Shown here: positions 42,974-52,600 of the stretch, piece after piece
Layout: each line of letters opens with the position of its first letter
Position numbering within the stretch: the first letter of the stretch is position 1
Assembly (NCBI GenBank): GCA_000333855.2
Contig: CM007320.1
Coordinates: forward strand, 1,380,362-1,444,361
Length of the DNA stretch: 64,000 bases
Source of the DNA: Endotrypanum monterogeii
Lineage: Eukaryota; Euglenozoa; Kinetoplastea; Trypanosomatida; Trypanosomatidae
Direction: 5' to 3'
Notes under the pieces: generated by a model
Told to the model about the DNA's origin: nothing
What the model saw: the letters and a program-made list of their open reading frames with translations, nothing else
Database searches by the model: none
Made by a program: the position numbers and the translations under genes

Positions 42974-43912
42974 ATGAGGACGATTTTGAATAGAGCGCCT
43001 CTCCCTCTGATACTTGGCGGAAGCAATGTGCTGTGTTTCCAGCTACGGTGGTATCTTCTCAGAAATGACAAGAAGGAAAATGAAGAACTGAAGGAAATTG
43101 AATTTTCACCAACTTTTGAGCGAGACCGAATGCCCCAAGGGGAGGGAGGCCACGATTTACTTGAACTTTCGACCAGCAGCTCGCAGCTAGTCGAACCTCT
43201 ATCGAAAGGTCTCATGAACACATTGGAGGAAACCCCGTACAGGGTCAGCTGGTATGATTTTCAAGCCGTGAGCCCTGCGAAACGCTTCACATACTGGGTA
43301 TATCGCCGCCTGCGAGATCTCCCACCCGAATGGCAAGATTATTATCGACGTATGGTGTATCAAGAGATCAGAGCCAGTCAGTATGTAAACCAAACGTGGG
43401 ATTGTTTCATGATGGTAGTGGATGGCTATCGCAAAGCGAAATGGGTTCTTCGGAAGTATGGTGTAGTAGTCGACGAGAGTCTTATTCCGAAGCCTTATAA
43501 TAATTTCTGGGAGGAAACCACACACGAGGAGCGTGTTTGGGCTCATCGGCGCTCCCATCAAATGAAAGAACTTCAGGCGCTCCAGCGCGATGACGACGAG
43601 GTAGTTTTTGGGGCAAATATGATGAATAGGAACGAGGTCTCATATTCCTCGATGAAGAACCTCCAGACTGGAATGCAGGGTGGAACGCCCGTTCACGCTC
43701 ATGATCTGCCTGCACCAAAAGAATCTGAGCTAAAAATGACACGCCAAGATGAGGAAATGAGCAGCGCCCTCATGTCGAGTATCGAAGATGACAAACTGTG
43801 GAACCCAGTGCTACGATCACGGTTACATACGCAACGTCAACGAGCCGAAGCGGAATTGTACAGCTTCGAAGATGATGATGATGATGATATCGCTAAAAGC
43901 AAGGGAACGTAA
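42974..43912 (+). CDS. Hypothetical mitochondrial protein with LYR-like motif
   Basis: 312 residues, first gene of the right unit. The N-terminus (MRTILNRAPLPLILGGSNVL, then CFQLRWYLLR) is basic and free of acids, a likely mitochondrial presequence. Residues about 108-140 read WVYRRLRDLPPEWQDYYRRM followed by VYQEIRASQ, which looks like the first helices of LYR-motif (Complex1_LYR) proteins: a YR pair, LR, a proline turn, YYRR and a basic helix. LYR proteins bind acyl carrier protein and act in iron-sulfur, respiratory or mitoribosome assembly. The remainder is acidic, coiled-coil prone, ending in a poly-Asp run near the C-terminus. The LYR call is inference; the gene itself is solid. Codon use is A/T-rich. 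Confidence 0.85.
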   Translation: MRTILNRAPLPLILGGSNVLCFQLRWYLLRNDKKENEELKEIEFSPTFERDRMPQGEGGHDLLELSTSSSQLVEPLSKGLMNTLEETPYRVSWYDFQAVSPAKRFTYWVYRRLRDLPPEWQDYYRRMVYQEIRASQYVNQTWDCFMMVVDGYRKAKWVLRKYGVVVDESLIPKPYNNFWEETTHEERVWAHRRSHQMKELQALQRDDDEVVFGANMMNRNEVSYSSMKNLQTGMQGGTPVHAHDLPAPKESELKMTRQDEEMSSALMSSIEDDKLWNPVLRSRLHTQRQRAEAELYSFEDDDDDDIAKSKGT

Positions 43913-44078
43913 GCACCACTAAATCATCTACTTCTATTCAGTTGCCTTTTTTTTTTCAGCTTCGCTCACCGCAAAATTCTAGTGATAAGAAAAGAAATAG
44001 TCTCGAGCTGGACTGTCCGTAGTCTGTCTGGTTGCGTTGCCTGATAGTGTGGAGCTATTTAAATACACACACACACAC

Positions 44079-44114
<36 letters not shown>

Positions 44115-44575
44115 NNNNNNNNNNNNNNNNNNNNNNNNNNNNNNNNNNNNNNNNNNNNNNNNNNNNNNNNNNNNNNNNNNNNNNNNNNNNNNNNNNNNNN
44201 NNNNNNNNNNNNNNNNNNNNNNNNNNNNNNNNNNNNNNNNNNNNNNNNNNNNNNNNNNNNNNNNNNNNNNNNNNNNNNNNNNNNNNNNNNNNNNNNNNNN
44301 NNNNNNNNNNNNNNNNNNNNNNNNNNNNNNNNNNNNNNNNNNNNNNNNNNNNNNNNNNNNNNNNNNNNNNNNNNNNNNNNNNNNNNNNNNNNNNNNNNNN
44401 NNNNNNNNNNNNNNNNNNNNNNNNNNNNNNNNNNNNNNNNNNNNNNNNNNNNNNNNNNNNNNNNNNNNNNNNNNNNNNNNNNNNNNNNNNNNNNNNNNNN
44501 NNNNNNNNNNNNNNNNNNNNNNNNNNNNNNNNNNNNNNNNNNNNNNNNNNNNNNNNNNNNNNNNNNNNNNNNNNN
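44115..44575. other. Assembly gap (461 N) inside a (TA)n repeat
   Basis: 461 undetermined bases with (TA)n directly on both sides; an unresolved TA microsatellite is the simplest reading. The true length is unknown. Confidence 0.98.
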
Positions 44576-44619
<44 letters not shown>

Positions 44620-44859
44620 CGTTTTTACATGATGTCTTTGTGTCCTATCACCTTCACCTAATCTTACCTGACGTCCTGACGTTTCTAGAAGGTGTTCGAA
44701 GGCTGGACTTTTGCAATATCTCGGAAAAGTTTTTGTCTCTTCCCCTTCCCCTCCTGATTCAACCATGACTGCAAGCAAGTATTCACAGAAAGACAGCATC
44801 TACTGGTGACTTTCTCAACACGCATATTATTATTATATTCACTTTTTTCTTCTTATGAA

Positions 44860-44861
44860 AG
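44860..44861 (+). promoter_or_regulatory. Predicted spliced-leader acceptor AG abutting ATG
   Basis: Pyrimidine tract ttttttcttctt followed by ATGAAAG, with the AG directly touching the ATG at 44862. If used, the spliced leader would be joined straight to the start codon. Confidence 0.5.
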
Positions 44862-45329
44862 ATGGCAGACCTTCTTTCTCTTCAGCAAATTACTGAGCTC
44901 AAAGAAGCCTTTGTTGCATTTGATACGGATTGCGATGGTAGCATTACCGTAGAGGACTTGGCGAAGGCTTTTGATTCTATTGGCCACAAAGTGTCAAATA
45001 AAAAACTGCAGTCTATTTTAGCTGAAGCCGATGTAGACTCCAACGGAGTGATTGACTTTCCTGAGTTTCTCACATTAGTTGCTACAAAGCTCAACGATCC
45101 GGAGGAGAAAGAGCTAGAAATGCGGCGTGCCTTCCGCATGTACGACCTGGGCAACACCGGGTTTATCACCGCATCCAATCTACGCTATGTTATGGGCCGC
45201 CTTGGTTGTTTCCTGACGACAGAACAAGCGTTTGAAATGATTAGTGAGGCGGACAGTGATGGCGACGGAAAACTCAACTTTGCCGACTTTTGTCGTGTTA
45301 TGACTGAAGGGTGGGGTGCAACCGGTTGA
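44862..45329 (+). CDS. Calmodulin-like EF-hand protein
   Basis: 155 residues, close in length and layout to calmodulin (149). It starts MADLLSLQQITELKEAF, the calmodulin helix pattern. Four EF-hands are visible: loop 1 DTDCDGSITVED (about 21-32), good; loop 2 DVDSNGVIDFPE (about 57-68), canonical; loop 3 DLGNTGFITASN, degenerate, lacking the acidic residues at 3, 5 and 12; loop 4 DSDGDGKLNFAD, good with Asp at 12. So three sites probably bind calcium. It diverges too much to be the main calmodulin, which is nearly invariant. Centrins are related but usually have a longer N-terminal tail. Localisation is unknown; flagellar or basal-body roles are common for such proteins in trypanosomatids. 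Confidence 0.92.
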   Translation: MADLLSLQQITELKEAFVAFDTDCDGSITVEDLAKAFDSIGHKVSNKKLQSILAEADVDSNGVIDFPEFLTLVATKLNDPEEKELEMRRAFRMYDLGNTGFITASNLRYVMGRLGCFLTTEQAFEMISEADSDGDGKLNFADFCRVMTEGWGATG

Positions 45330-45921
45330 ATGAGTACGAGAATCATGTATATTATGTCGTCTTATTACAGATTTTGCAATTTTTTTTTTCATGTAAACAG
45401 TTGCTGTTTCTCTGAAAGCCTGGGGCCGTACTTGTCTGACCCTTGTCAGCGTCGTCATCTTTTTTTTCATTTTTGCTGATTAAAAAATCACAGGAAAAAC
45501 ATCGAGACTTCATTTTTGATGAAATATCTGTTGATTTTTTGAGAAAAACAACACACAAAAAAAAAAGAATGTTCTCGGTACGAACCGTTTTCACGCGTTG
45601 TGTTTTGCTTCGGCGAGTTTACTCCCGCGGAAATATGTGTAAGAGGTACCCTTATGCTCATACGTTCATTGAAAAAAAAAGTGTTGTGGTGGTGCGACTT
45701 GTTGCAATCGCTAGCTCCTTTTACTCTGTTTTATACATACATATAAATATATATATATATATATATTTATATGTGTGTGTGTATATGTATATGTATATAA
45801 ATTAGCAATTTCTCTCAAAAACAGAGCACACACCTTTACTTTACCCTATGAACCCCCGGTTCTCTTTTATCGAAAAGATACGTGAAATAGATGTATTGCA
45901 ATTTCCTGCAAAGCGCAAAGA
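45330..45921. other. Intergenic region
   Basis: 592 bp, T-rich. (TA)n with GT about 45745-45795. A possible acceptor AG at 45876-45877 lies upstream of a short upstream reading frame (45891-45962); later AGs (for example 45913-45914) would exclude that frame. Confidence 0.6.
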
Positions 45922-45962
45922 ATGAACACCGCGGCAGTGAGCGTGGCAATCGAAAAATATGA
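45891..45962 (+). other. Possible upstream ORF overlapping the kinase start
   Basis: ATG at 45891, 23 codons, TGA at 45960-45962, in a different frame from the kinase and overlapping its ATG (45922). It matters only if splicing uses an acceptor upstream of 45891, such as 45876-45877. If included in the mRNA it would reduce translation of the kinase. Confidence 0.3.
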
Positions 45963-48855
45963 TATTCACGATGTTTTTCTGGCGTTGAGCGTCCTACGAA
46001 AGCTACCCGAGTACACAACAGAGCTGGAGGAAGGCTCCACTGAAGTATCCTACCAAATCATCTACAATTCGATTACTACTGCTCGCTGGTACTGCCGACG
46101 TTACTCCCGTTATGGGGAATTCGTTCGTTTGCTTAACACATACGTGGAGTACAACAGTCTAAATTCCTACAATACTGCTCTCGAAGTGGCGAAAAAAATT
46201 GCTGCATATGCTTCCGAAGTTCAGATCCCACATCTGCAGCAACGAATGCCGCTCCTCCTCGTTGCATTTCTTCTTGTTGCATTTATTTGCTCCGTAGTGA
46301 CAGTGATTCTTATTGGCTCTGGGGAGAGATGCTGTCAAAAAAGGGAGATATCTGCGCTGCTGCTCAGTTCGGCCAGTGTTGTGTGTTTGTGCGTTCTTTT
46401 TCAACAAATCAACACTTCACTCAAATTGTGCGAATACAGAAGAAACCAGCTGCTTGTTGACCGAATGGTACGGATAGCCTGTGCGAAAGCTGACCAAGTG
46501 GATATCCGCAGTCACCCGCTGTCACAATGCGTTGGCCGAAAGGAGCGCGTAGCAGTGGAAGACACCGATTCATTTCTTCTGGACGGTGAAACAGCGCATC
46601 GTAATCGGAAGGCTATTTCAATGCTTCTAACGGAAGCAGTCGAGGACGAGGGGACTGTGGTTTTGCGATGCCGGGGACTTCCTCCAGCTATGATCGGCCT
46701 TAGCGCTATCTATCGACATACAATCATTGTCATGACAGACTTCGATGGGAAGGTTGTTATGTGGAGTGATGGCGCAGCTACCTGCTTCGGTTTCAGTGCA
46801 CGAGATGCTGAAGGAAGCAATATAAATTCTCTTCTTTATGGCGAGCGGTCTGTAGAGCTCTACACAACAATGACTGAAGCAGCTGTGAAGAACCTGGACC
46901 TTTCCGAAAAAGTATTAACTCTGGCGCATATGAGTCTGGGCAGTGTTTCCATCAGTGCAACAGTGGTTGTGAGCCGCGAGACCGAGTCCAATCAGCCTGT
47001 CGGGTTTACCCTCATCGGGTCAGTACGCTCTGATGAATTGTCGCAGACGCAGGCGGTTTTGCACTCATTCTTTGTGACTGAGTTGTCTCATTTGCCCATC
47101 AAGGACAGTCAATTCAAGCAAATTGTGGACTGTTTGCGGTGGAAAAACCTGCGCGACTTCTCGGCGCTTGCGAGAGACTGGAGAAGTGCACACATTCGGC
47201 AGCTGCTGTCTGAGGTTATCAAAGGAAGACAGCGCTATGTGAGTGTGGAGGTAGATCCGAAGGTAACCGAGTTGCCGCCTATCCTCTGCGATGCTGTTGG
47301 TGTGACTGCGGTGCTGAACCGCGCTTTTGAGCTCTTCAGCATTAAAATCAGCGTTCGCGTTGAGCAAAAACGTACGACTAGTGCGGTATACCAGCTCGTT
47401 GTTATTTATCGTCATGACACCTTCGAACTCAATCGAAGCAATTTGGTCAGCATCACTCGCTCTGCAAACGACCTCGGTGGTATTGTGATCGATTCGCCTG
47501 GTACACTTAAGCTTTTACTTCCTTTTATGGTAAAGGATGACGCGATTCAGGCCTTGCGGCCTCAAGGTACTGCTCCGCAGAAACCGATCGGTCATGATCC
47601 CCTTATTGTTCTTCTTCTTGAGAAGAATGCGGTGCATCGCCACAATATATCTGCTTCTATTTGGAACTGTGGCCATTCTTTGCGTTTAGTGGAGAACGTC
47701 CGAAAGGCCTTGCAGGCTATTGAAGAATCGACTGACCTCGGGTGCGCTATCGTCGATGTCGACGTGAAGGGCTCCGACCGTGTGGTCGAAGCGCTGTTAG
47801 CGAAGCGCATTTACATAATCGAAACCTCCGAGGCTTTGGACAGCGTCCCCAAGCGCGGGGACGCTATTTTGAAAAAGCCGATTTCGAATGAAGCGCTTCG
47901 TAAGGAGTTGGGGAGGGCGGCAGACAAGTGCGAAGAGGCGAAGCGTGTCGGTGAAGAGCTCCTGAAGCGGCAAGAGGTTTTTGGAAAGGTGCGAAACAGC
48001 CCCTGGACGCAGGGTCGCCTGCTCGGGCGCGGCGGGTACGCTGCCGTGTATGAGGCGACTTCCACCCTGACCGGCGGCAAAATGGCTGTCAAGGTCATAT
48101 CTGTCTCAGGCAACTTTGAGGAGCGCATCGACGAGTTCATGAACGAAGTAGAAATTCTGTGCAAGTTGACGCATCCGAACATTATTCACTATTTTTATTG
48201 CGAGAGGACAGAGACGACCCTTAACCTATTTATGGCGCTTGCTGATCAGGGCACTGTGGCTGACCTCCTTAAGCGCTGCCCCCGACTACCGGAAAACCAT
48301 GTCGCCTCGATCATGAAACAGCTGTTGCAAGCAGTCAACTACTTGCACGAGTGTGGCATTATTCACCGAGATATCAAGCCTGGCAACATGCTTATTTCGC
48401 AAGGGCAGCTGAAGCTTTCAGACTTCGGGACAGCTACCACAAACGTTCGTGAGGGCACAGTTGGCACTATCAGATACATGGCCCCAGAGGTTGTTGACGG
48501 TAAGCCAAGCGGTAAGGAGAGCGACATCTGGTCGGTTGGCTGCGTTGTCTGCGAGAGTTTGCAAATCAAGCGTTCTGGTGGTGGTTTGCTTGGCTATGGT
48601 GCCCCCGAAGAGTATCCCAGTGACATCTCTCCTCAGGCGATTGATTTCATCAAGGCTTGCATGCACAGAAATCCATCGGAGCGTGCAACAGCTGGCACTT
48701 TGCTGCTGCATGACTTCATTGTGCACCTCGACCACGAAGTTCCACAGCTAGCTGAAGTACCAACTGAGGCGGCGCCAAACGACGAGGAAGCGAAGCAACC
48801 CAAAGCTGGCAGTGGTTCCAGTGACTCCACTGCCATTAGTTGGTCCTTCGACTAG
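45922..48855 (+). CDS. Two-pass membrane protein kinase with PAS, HK-like and receiver-like regions (STE11-like)
   Basis: 977 residues. After a cytosolic N-terminus come two membrane helices (about 108-132 and 143-162), a PAS-like domain (about 266-370, TIIVMTDFDGKVVMWSDGAA, FGFSARDAEGSNI), a region reminiscent of histidine-kinase dimerisation and ATPase domains (about 380-540, PPILCDAVGVTAVLNRAFEL) without clear N/G boxes, a receiver-like domain (about 556-665) with Asp612/Asp614 in AIVDVD and Lys651-Lys652-Pro653, and a full Ser/Thr kinase (about 694-935): glycine loop GRGGYAAVY, Lys724, HRDIKPGN with Asp817, DFG 834-836, APE 854-856. The kinase looks STE11/MAPKKK-like and active. T. brucei RDK1 is a membrane STE11-family kinase that may be related; orthology was not tested. 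The Ser-rich tail follows the kinase. Confidence 0.9.
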   Translation: MNTAAVSVAIEKYDIHDVFLALSVLRKLPEYTTELEEGSTEVSYQIIYNSITTARWYCRRYSRYGEFVRLLNTYVEYNSLNSYNTALEVAKKIAAYASEVQIPHLQQRMPLLLVAFLLVAFICSVVTVILIGSGERCCQKREISALLLSSASVVCLCVLFQQINTSLKLCEYRRNQLLVDRMVRIACAKADQVDIRSHPLSQCVGRKERVAVEDTDSFLLDGETAHRNRKAISMLLTEAVEDEGTVVLRCRGLPPAMIGLSAIYRHTIIVMTDFDGKVVMWSDGAATCFGFSARDAEGSNINSLLYGERSVELYTTMTEAAVKNLDLSEKVLTLAHMSLGSVSISATVVVSRETESNQPVGFTLIGSVRSDELSQTQAVLHSFFVTELSHLPIKDSQFKQIVDCLRWKNLRDFSALARDWRSAHIRQLLSEVIKGRQRYVSVEVDPKVTELPPILCDAVGVTAVLNRAFELFSIKISVRVEQKRTTSAVYQLVVIYRHDTFELNRSNLVSITRSANDLGGIVIDSPGTLKLLLPFMVKDDAIQALRPQGTAPQKPIGHDPLIVLLLEKNAVHRHNISASIWNCGHSLRLVENVRKALQAIEESTDLGCAIVDVDVKGSDRVVEALLAKRIYIIETSEALDSVPKRGDAILKKPISNEALRKELGRAADKCEEAKRVGEELLKRQEVFGKVRNSPWTQGRLLGRGGYAAVYEATSTLTGGKMAVKVISVSGNFEERIDEFMNEVEILCKLTHPNIIHYFYCERTETTLNLFMALADQGTVADLLKRCPRLPENHVASIMKQLLQAVNYLHECGIIHRDIKPGNMLISQGQLKLSDFGTATTNVREGTVGTIRYMAPEVVDGKPSGKESDIWSVGCVVCESLQIKRSGGGLLGYGAPEEYPSDISPQAIDFIKACMHRNPSERATAGTLLLHDFIVHLDHEVPQLAEVPTEAAPNDEEAKQPKAGSGSSDSTAISWSFD

Positions 48856-49609
48856 TCTCGATATATTTTTTCTCAGCCTACTCTTATTCTCACTATTGCT
48901 CTGGCTCTATTTGTTTCTATATACTTGTTTTTTTTTGTTAGGTGTGCAAAGTTTTGCTGTACCGCCGTCTCTTCTTTTTCACTCCCTAAAGATTTATCGC
49001 TGTTGGCCTACAAGGTAGATGGCACACGCACATCTGCGCACAGAGATGTCAAACCACTGTGAGTTTTGTGTTGGTAGCGACGACAAGAGAAAAGTAAGCA
49101 AAAAGATATTCTGCTCCTCACCTTTTCCGAGACATTTCCTGGTAGCATTCGTATGAGACTAGTTTTGCTCTTTTACTGCCTTTTTTTTCCCATCTGGAAA
49201 GCTGCGGCAATAGTATTTCAATAAACTGCGGCAGCGGTGGGGAAAAAAGAGTGCCAGGTGACTGCCTCCGTGCCCTCTTTCTGTGACGGAGAGGGGACAT
49301 CGAGTTTGGAAGGCTCTGCTCATTTGTCTTCCTTATCGACGTCTTTGTATCCCACACTGTACCACTCGGAATTCGATCGAATGAATCTCCACCTCTGATG
49401 CTTACACCAACCGCCCCTCATTTCTGACTGACCGTCTCGCTTTCTTTTCACTCCGTTCCATTCTGGTATCTTTTTTTTTTTTTCGTGCAGCCCTTTTGAA
49501 AAGTGTTGTCTGCGTCGACCACCTGTCCTCACCTACTCGCCCATTTCCGTTCCGTCCCCTCCGTTGATCTTATTGGCACCGTCGCAACATTGTTCCTCTC
49601 TGTCGAAGA
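48856..49609. other. Intergenic region
   Basis: 754 bp, pyrimidine-rich on plus with T14 near 49470-49483. A candidate acceptor AG at 49607-49608 lies directly before the nucleoporin ATG. No gene. Confidence 0.6.
49607..49608 (+). promoter_or_regulatory. Predicted spliced-leader acceptor AG
   Basis: AG after gttcctctctgtcgaag, one base before the ATG at 49610 (MMEGHPAP). It supports the chosen start. Confidence 0.5.
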
Positions 49610-52600
49610 ATGATGGAGGGGCATCCAGCACCGACAGCGCAAGGTAGCTCTCCGAACCTCAGCACATCGCTGCAGGAGGCTTTCCTGCGTTATGATTCAA
49701 AAGAATGGCGGCATTGCGTCAACGGGCCGGCGATAGAGGAAGCACGTCCCCTGCTGAGGAATCAGTATTTTAATATGGACTACCTTTCCATGTGGAAACC
49801 GTCGCTGCTCACATCTCTCGGCGAGGCACGCCATCGAGCTGTGTACGTGAACGAGTATCATGTGCTTTTGTGCAGTCGTCGACTTGTTTTGGTCAATAGA
49901 AAAGGCCGCCACATCGTCTTTCTTCCCTTTTCTGACTCACTATACGATGCCTATGCAGAAAGGATCTCCGAGACGTGCACTCTAGTGCTCGCCGCCGTAG
50001 CATCTGGCGTCCACGTTATCATCGTTCGGGACTCTGAGGGCGAGAGAGTGGATACGCTGCAAAGCGTCTTCTGCGCTACCGCGTCTGCGGTCGCCTGCAT
50101 TCACCACCTCGAGAAGAATCTCTACTGTTTATGCTGCGAGAACTGCAGTGTGGAGAGTTTGGCCGTCACGCTCGAGAACGCTCACTCACTGCAACCAGTG
50201 CTGCACGCAGATGTTTTGTCCAGTGGAAATGGCTGGTTCCAGTCGGCCCGTGACTACTACTCACGGAAGAAGTACGTACACAGCTTTTTCGATCGGCACA
50301 GAGGCTTTCTCCTGATGCTGTCAAGCCGGGATGTGTCTTTGTGGGAGCTCAGCGACAACAGCCATTTGCAGTTGGAGTGCTCCGCGATTCTTCCCCGAGA
50401 GCCAGTCGTGGCAATTGTGCCTCCCCTGCAGGATGGGTATGAGGCGGCGGAGGCAGCGTTACTCGTGACCGGCAGCGGTGGTCGTATTCCGGTGCGTTTA
50501 GCCCGAATACCAGACAAGCGCGGCCACTCGCGGTCGCTCACCGTTGGTGAGCTACGGCCTCTTCCGAGCGGAGTGACGAGCACGGTGATTTCACTGGCAT
50601 GTGCGTGTGACTCGTCGCTGCTCTTGGTGGACCAGGCTACTTCGTCCCTGCTTCTCGTGACGCGCTGCGAGCCGTTTTGCGAAGCACCTGCAAGTGCCAC
50701 TACGCACGTGGTCACGCAGCACTTCTTGGGCAAACCCATTTGTGGTGTCGGGGTCGAGAAGAACGTCCGCGATGGTGGAAGTTTCCTGACTTTTTTTTTA
50801 TACTGCGGGGACTCGACGATTGTACGTCTCGGTCGCATGCCTCGTGGTCAACTACTACAGAGAAGGTTTGCAGATTCCGTGTCAGGCGGAATCGCTGCGC
50901 TCAGCGCGCTCGAGCCCCCGACACGAGTCGATCTTCTTCTTGATAGTACTCTGAATGGCCTTCCGATCTCGTCTCTTTCTCAAGCCCTCGACCTTCTTCT
51001 TCGCCCGCAGGTGGTAGCTGTGGGCACGGTGCGCCTCTCCGATGGAGCACGTGGAATCGTTCAACACACAATGCGAGGTTTAAGAGAGCTCTCTCGGTTG
51101 TGCTCGTCGTTTCACTATTGGCGTTTGACAGAGGAGCTGAGGCAGTGGAGATGTAGGCTTGAGAAGAGTTGTACAATACTCACCGAGGTGCTGAACCGTG
51201 GCGGTTGGTTGGACTGCCCCACACGTCAGAGGTTGGTGTGGGACGATGGCGTCTTTCTTCGAGCTGAGGGCATTGTGACCGATGCAACTGCTGCCAATGC
51301 CCAGGCAGAGGTCCTGGAGCTGCTGCTTTCTTCGCTAAGGCACGCTACGACGATTGCGTGGCTTTACGAATTGCACCTGGAGGCCGGCGTTACTTATCGA
51401 TTTCCCGGTAAACTGGAAGATCTCCTGTGGAGGAGCGATCCAATAACGGTCCAGGTTTCTTTGTGCATGGATCTATTGGCAAGGCGAAAGAAAGAAGTTG
51501 CGGAGCAGCTGTTGCAGAAGGAGCACGTGCTGCCAAAGCACTGCCGCCTCGCCGCTACTCTGCTGTCACTGGTGTCAGACAAGTTGCTCGAACCTGTCAT
51601 GACATACACGCGGCAGCATATCCTCGACCTCGTGCAGCATGACCTTCTCTCGTATACGGCGGAGCTTCTCGAGTTGAACTTTCCCACCTCGCATCCTCGC
51701 ACCCGTCTTTTGGTTTACCGCTACCCACACGATCACAGCGTCTCTTCTCAGATCTTGTCGGCCGTCGAGAGCATTTCATCGACCAGCGAGCTGTACAGCA
51801 CACTGGTGACCGTTCTCGACGATGCAGTGTGTGATGGCGAGCTTCGCTCTGTCTTGCTCGATTGGATGGAACGCCACACACTCGCTGACCACCGTATTTT
51901 GACGTTTGCGAAAGTCGTAGTGGACATGGGGCTCTGCGTCGACCCGGCGCACACCTTGGCAGGTCGCTTCTTTTCGTCAGTCAAACTGCAGGCGGGTGGA
52001 GGCTCGCAACAGGCAGCGCTGCGGTTTGCCGAACTGGCGCGTAGTGATCTATCTGTGCCCCTTAGCGGGCGACTACTTGCTATTGAGCACTCCATCGCCG
52101 CGGCACCGTCAGATGACGGCCAACTAATTCACTTCCTGTTGCTCCTCCAGCAGCAGTTAGCGAGTCTCATCACTAAGCACCTCACAGTCGGTAAGGATCT
52201 CGTGCTTCCGCGAGCGACCGTGGAGACAGATCTGCAGGCGTTGCAGGATCACTACGTTGGCGAGAACTCGCTTTTTGAATTAGCTGGGCGCTACAGGGTC
52301 TTGGGTGGCTGCAGCATTCAGCTTGACCTGCTGAAGACTCACACGCATCCTTCAGAGCCCCTTCTTGCTGATGCGCTCACCGGAGTGCTAATGTTTCTAA
52401 AAGCAGTGGGGTTGTCCGCGCCACAGGCAGTGCAGCGTGCTCTGCAGGAATATCTCGGCACTTTCCAGGCCCAGTTGCCCCTCTTCCCCTTGCTCGAGTT
52501 TCTTGCCTTCGATGGCCAATCCCCAGCCGAGGCAATGGACGAACTTGAAAAGGGTGGTGTGCCGCTACCCACAATCTTCGACACCTTTATGGGCTTGCTG

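Larger units (their letters stand above)
43913..44861. other. Intergenic region with assembly gap
   Basis: About 950 bp with (CA)n-(TA)n from about 44064, an N run at 44115-44575, and (TA)n to about 44616. Pyrimidine-rich just before the next gene. No gene. Confidence 0.65.
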
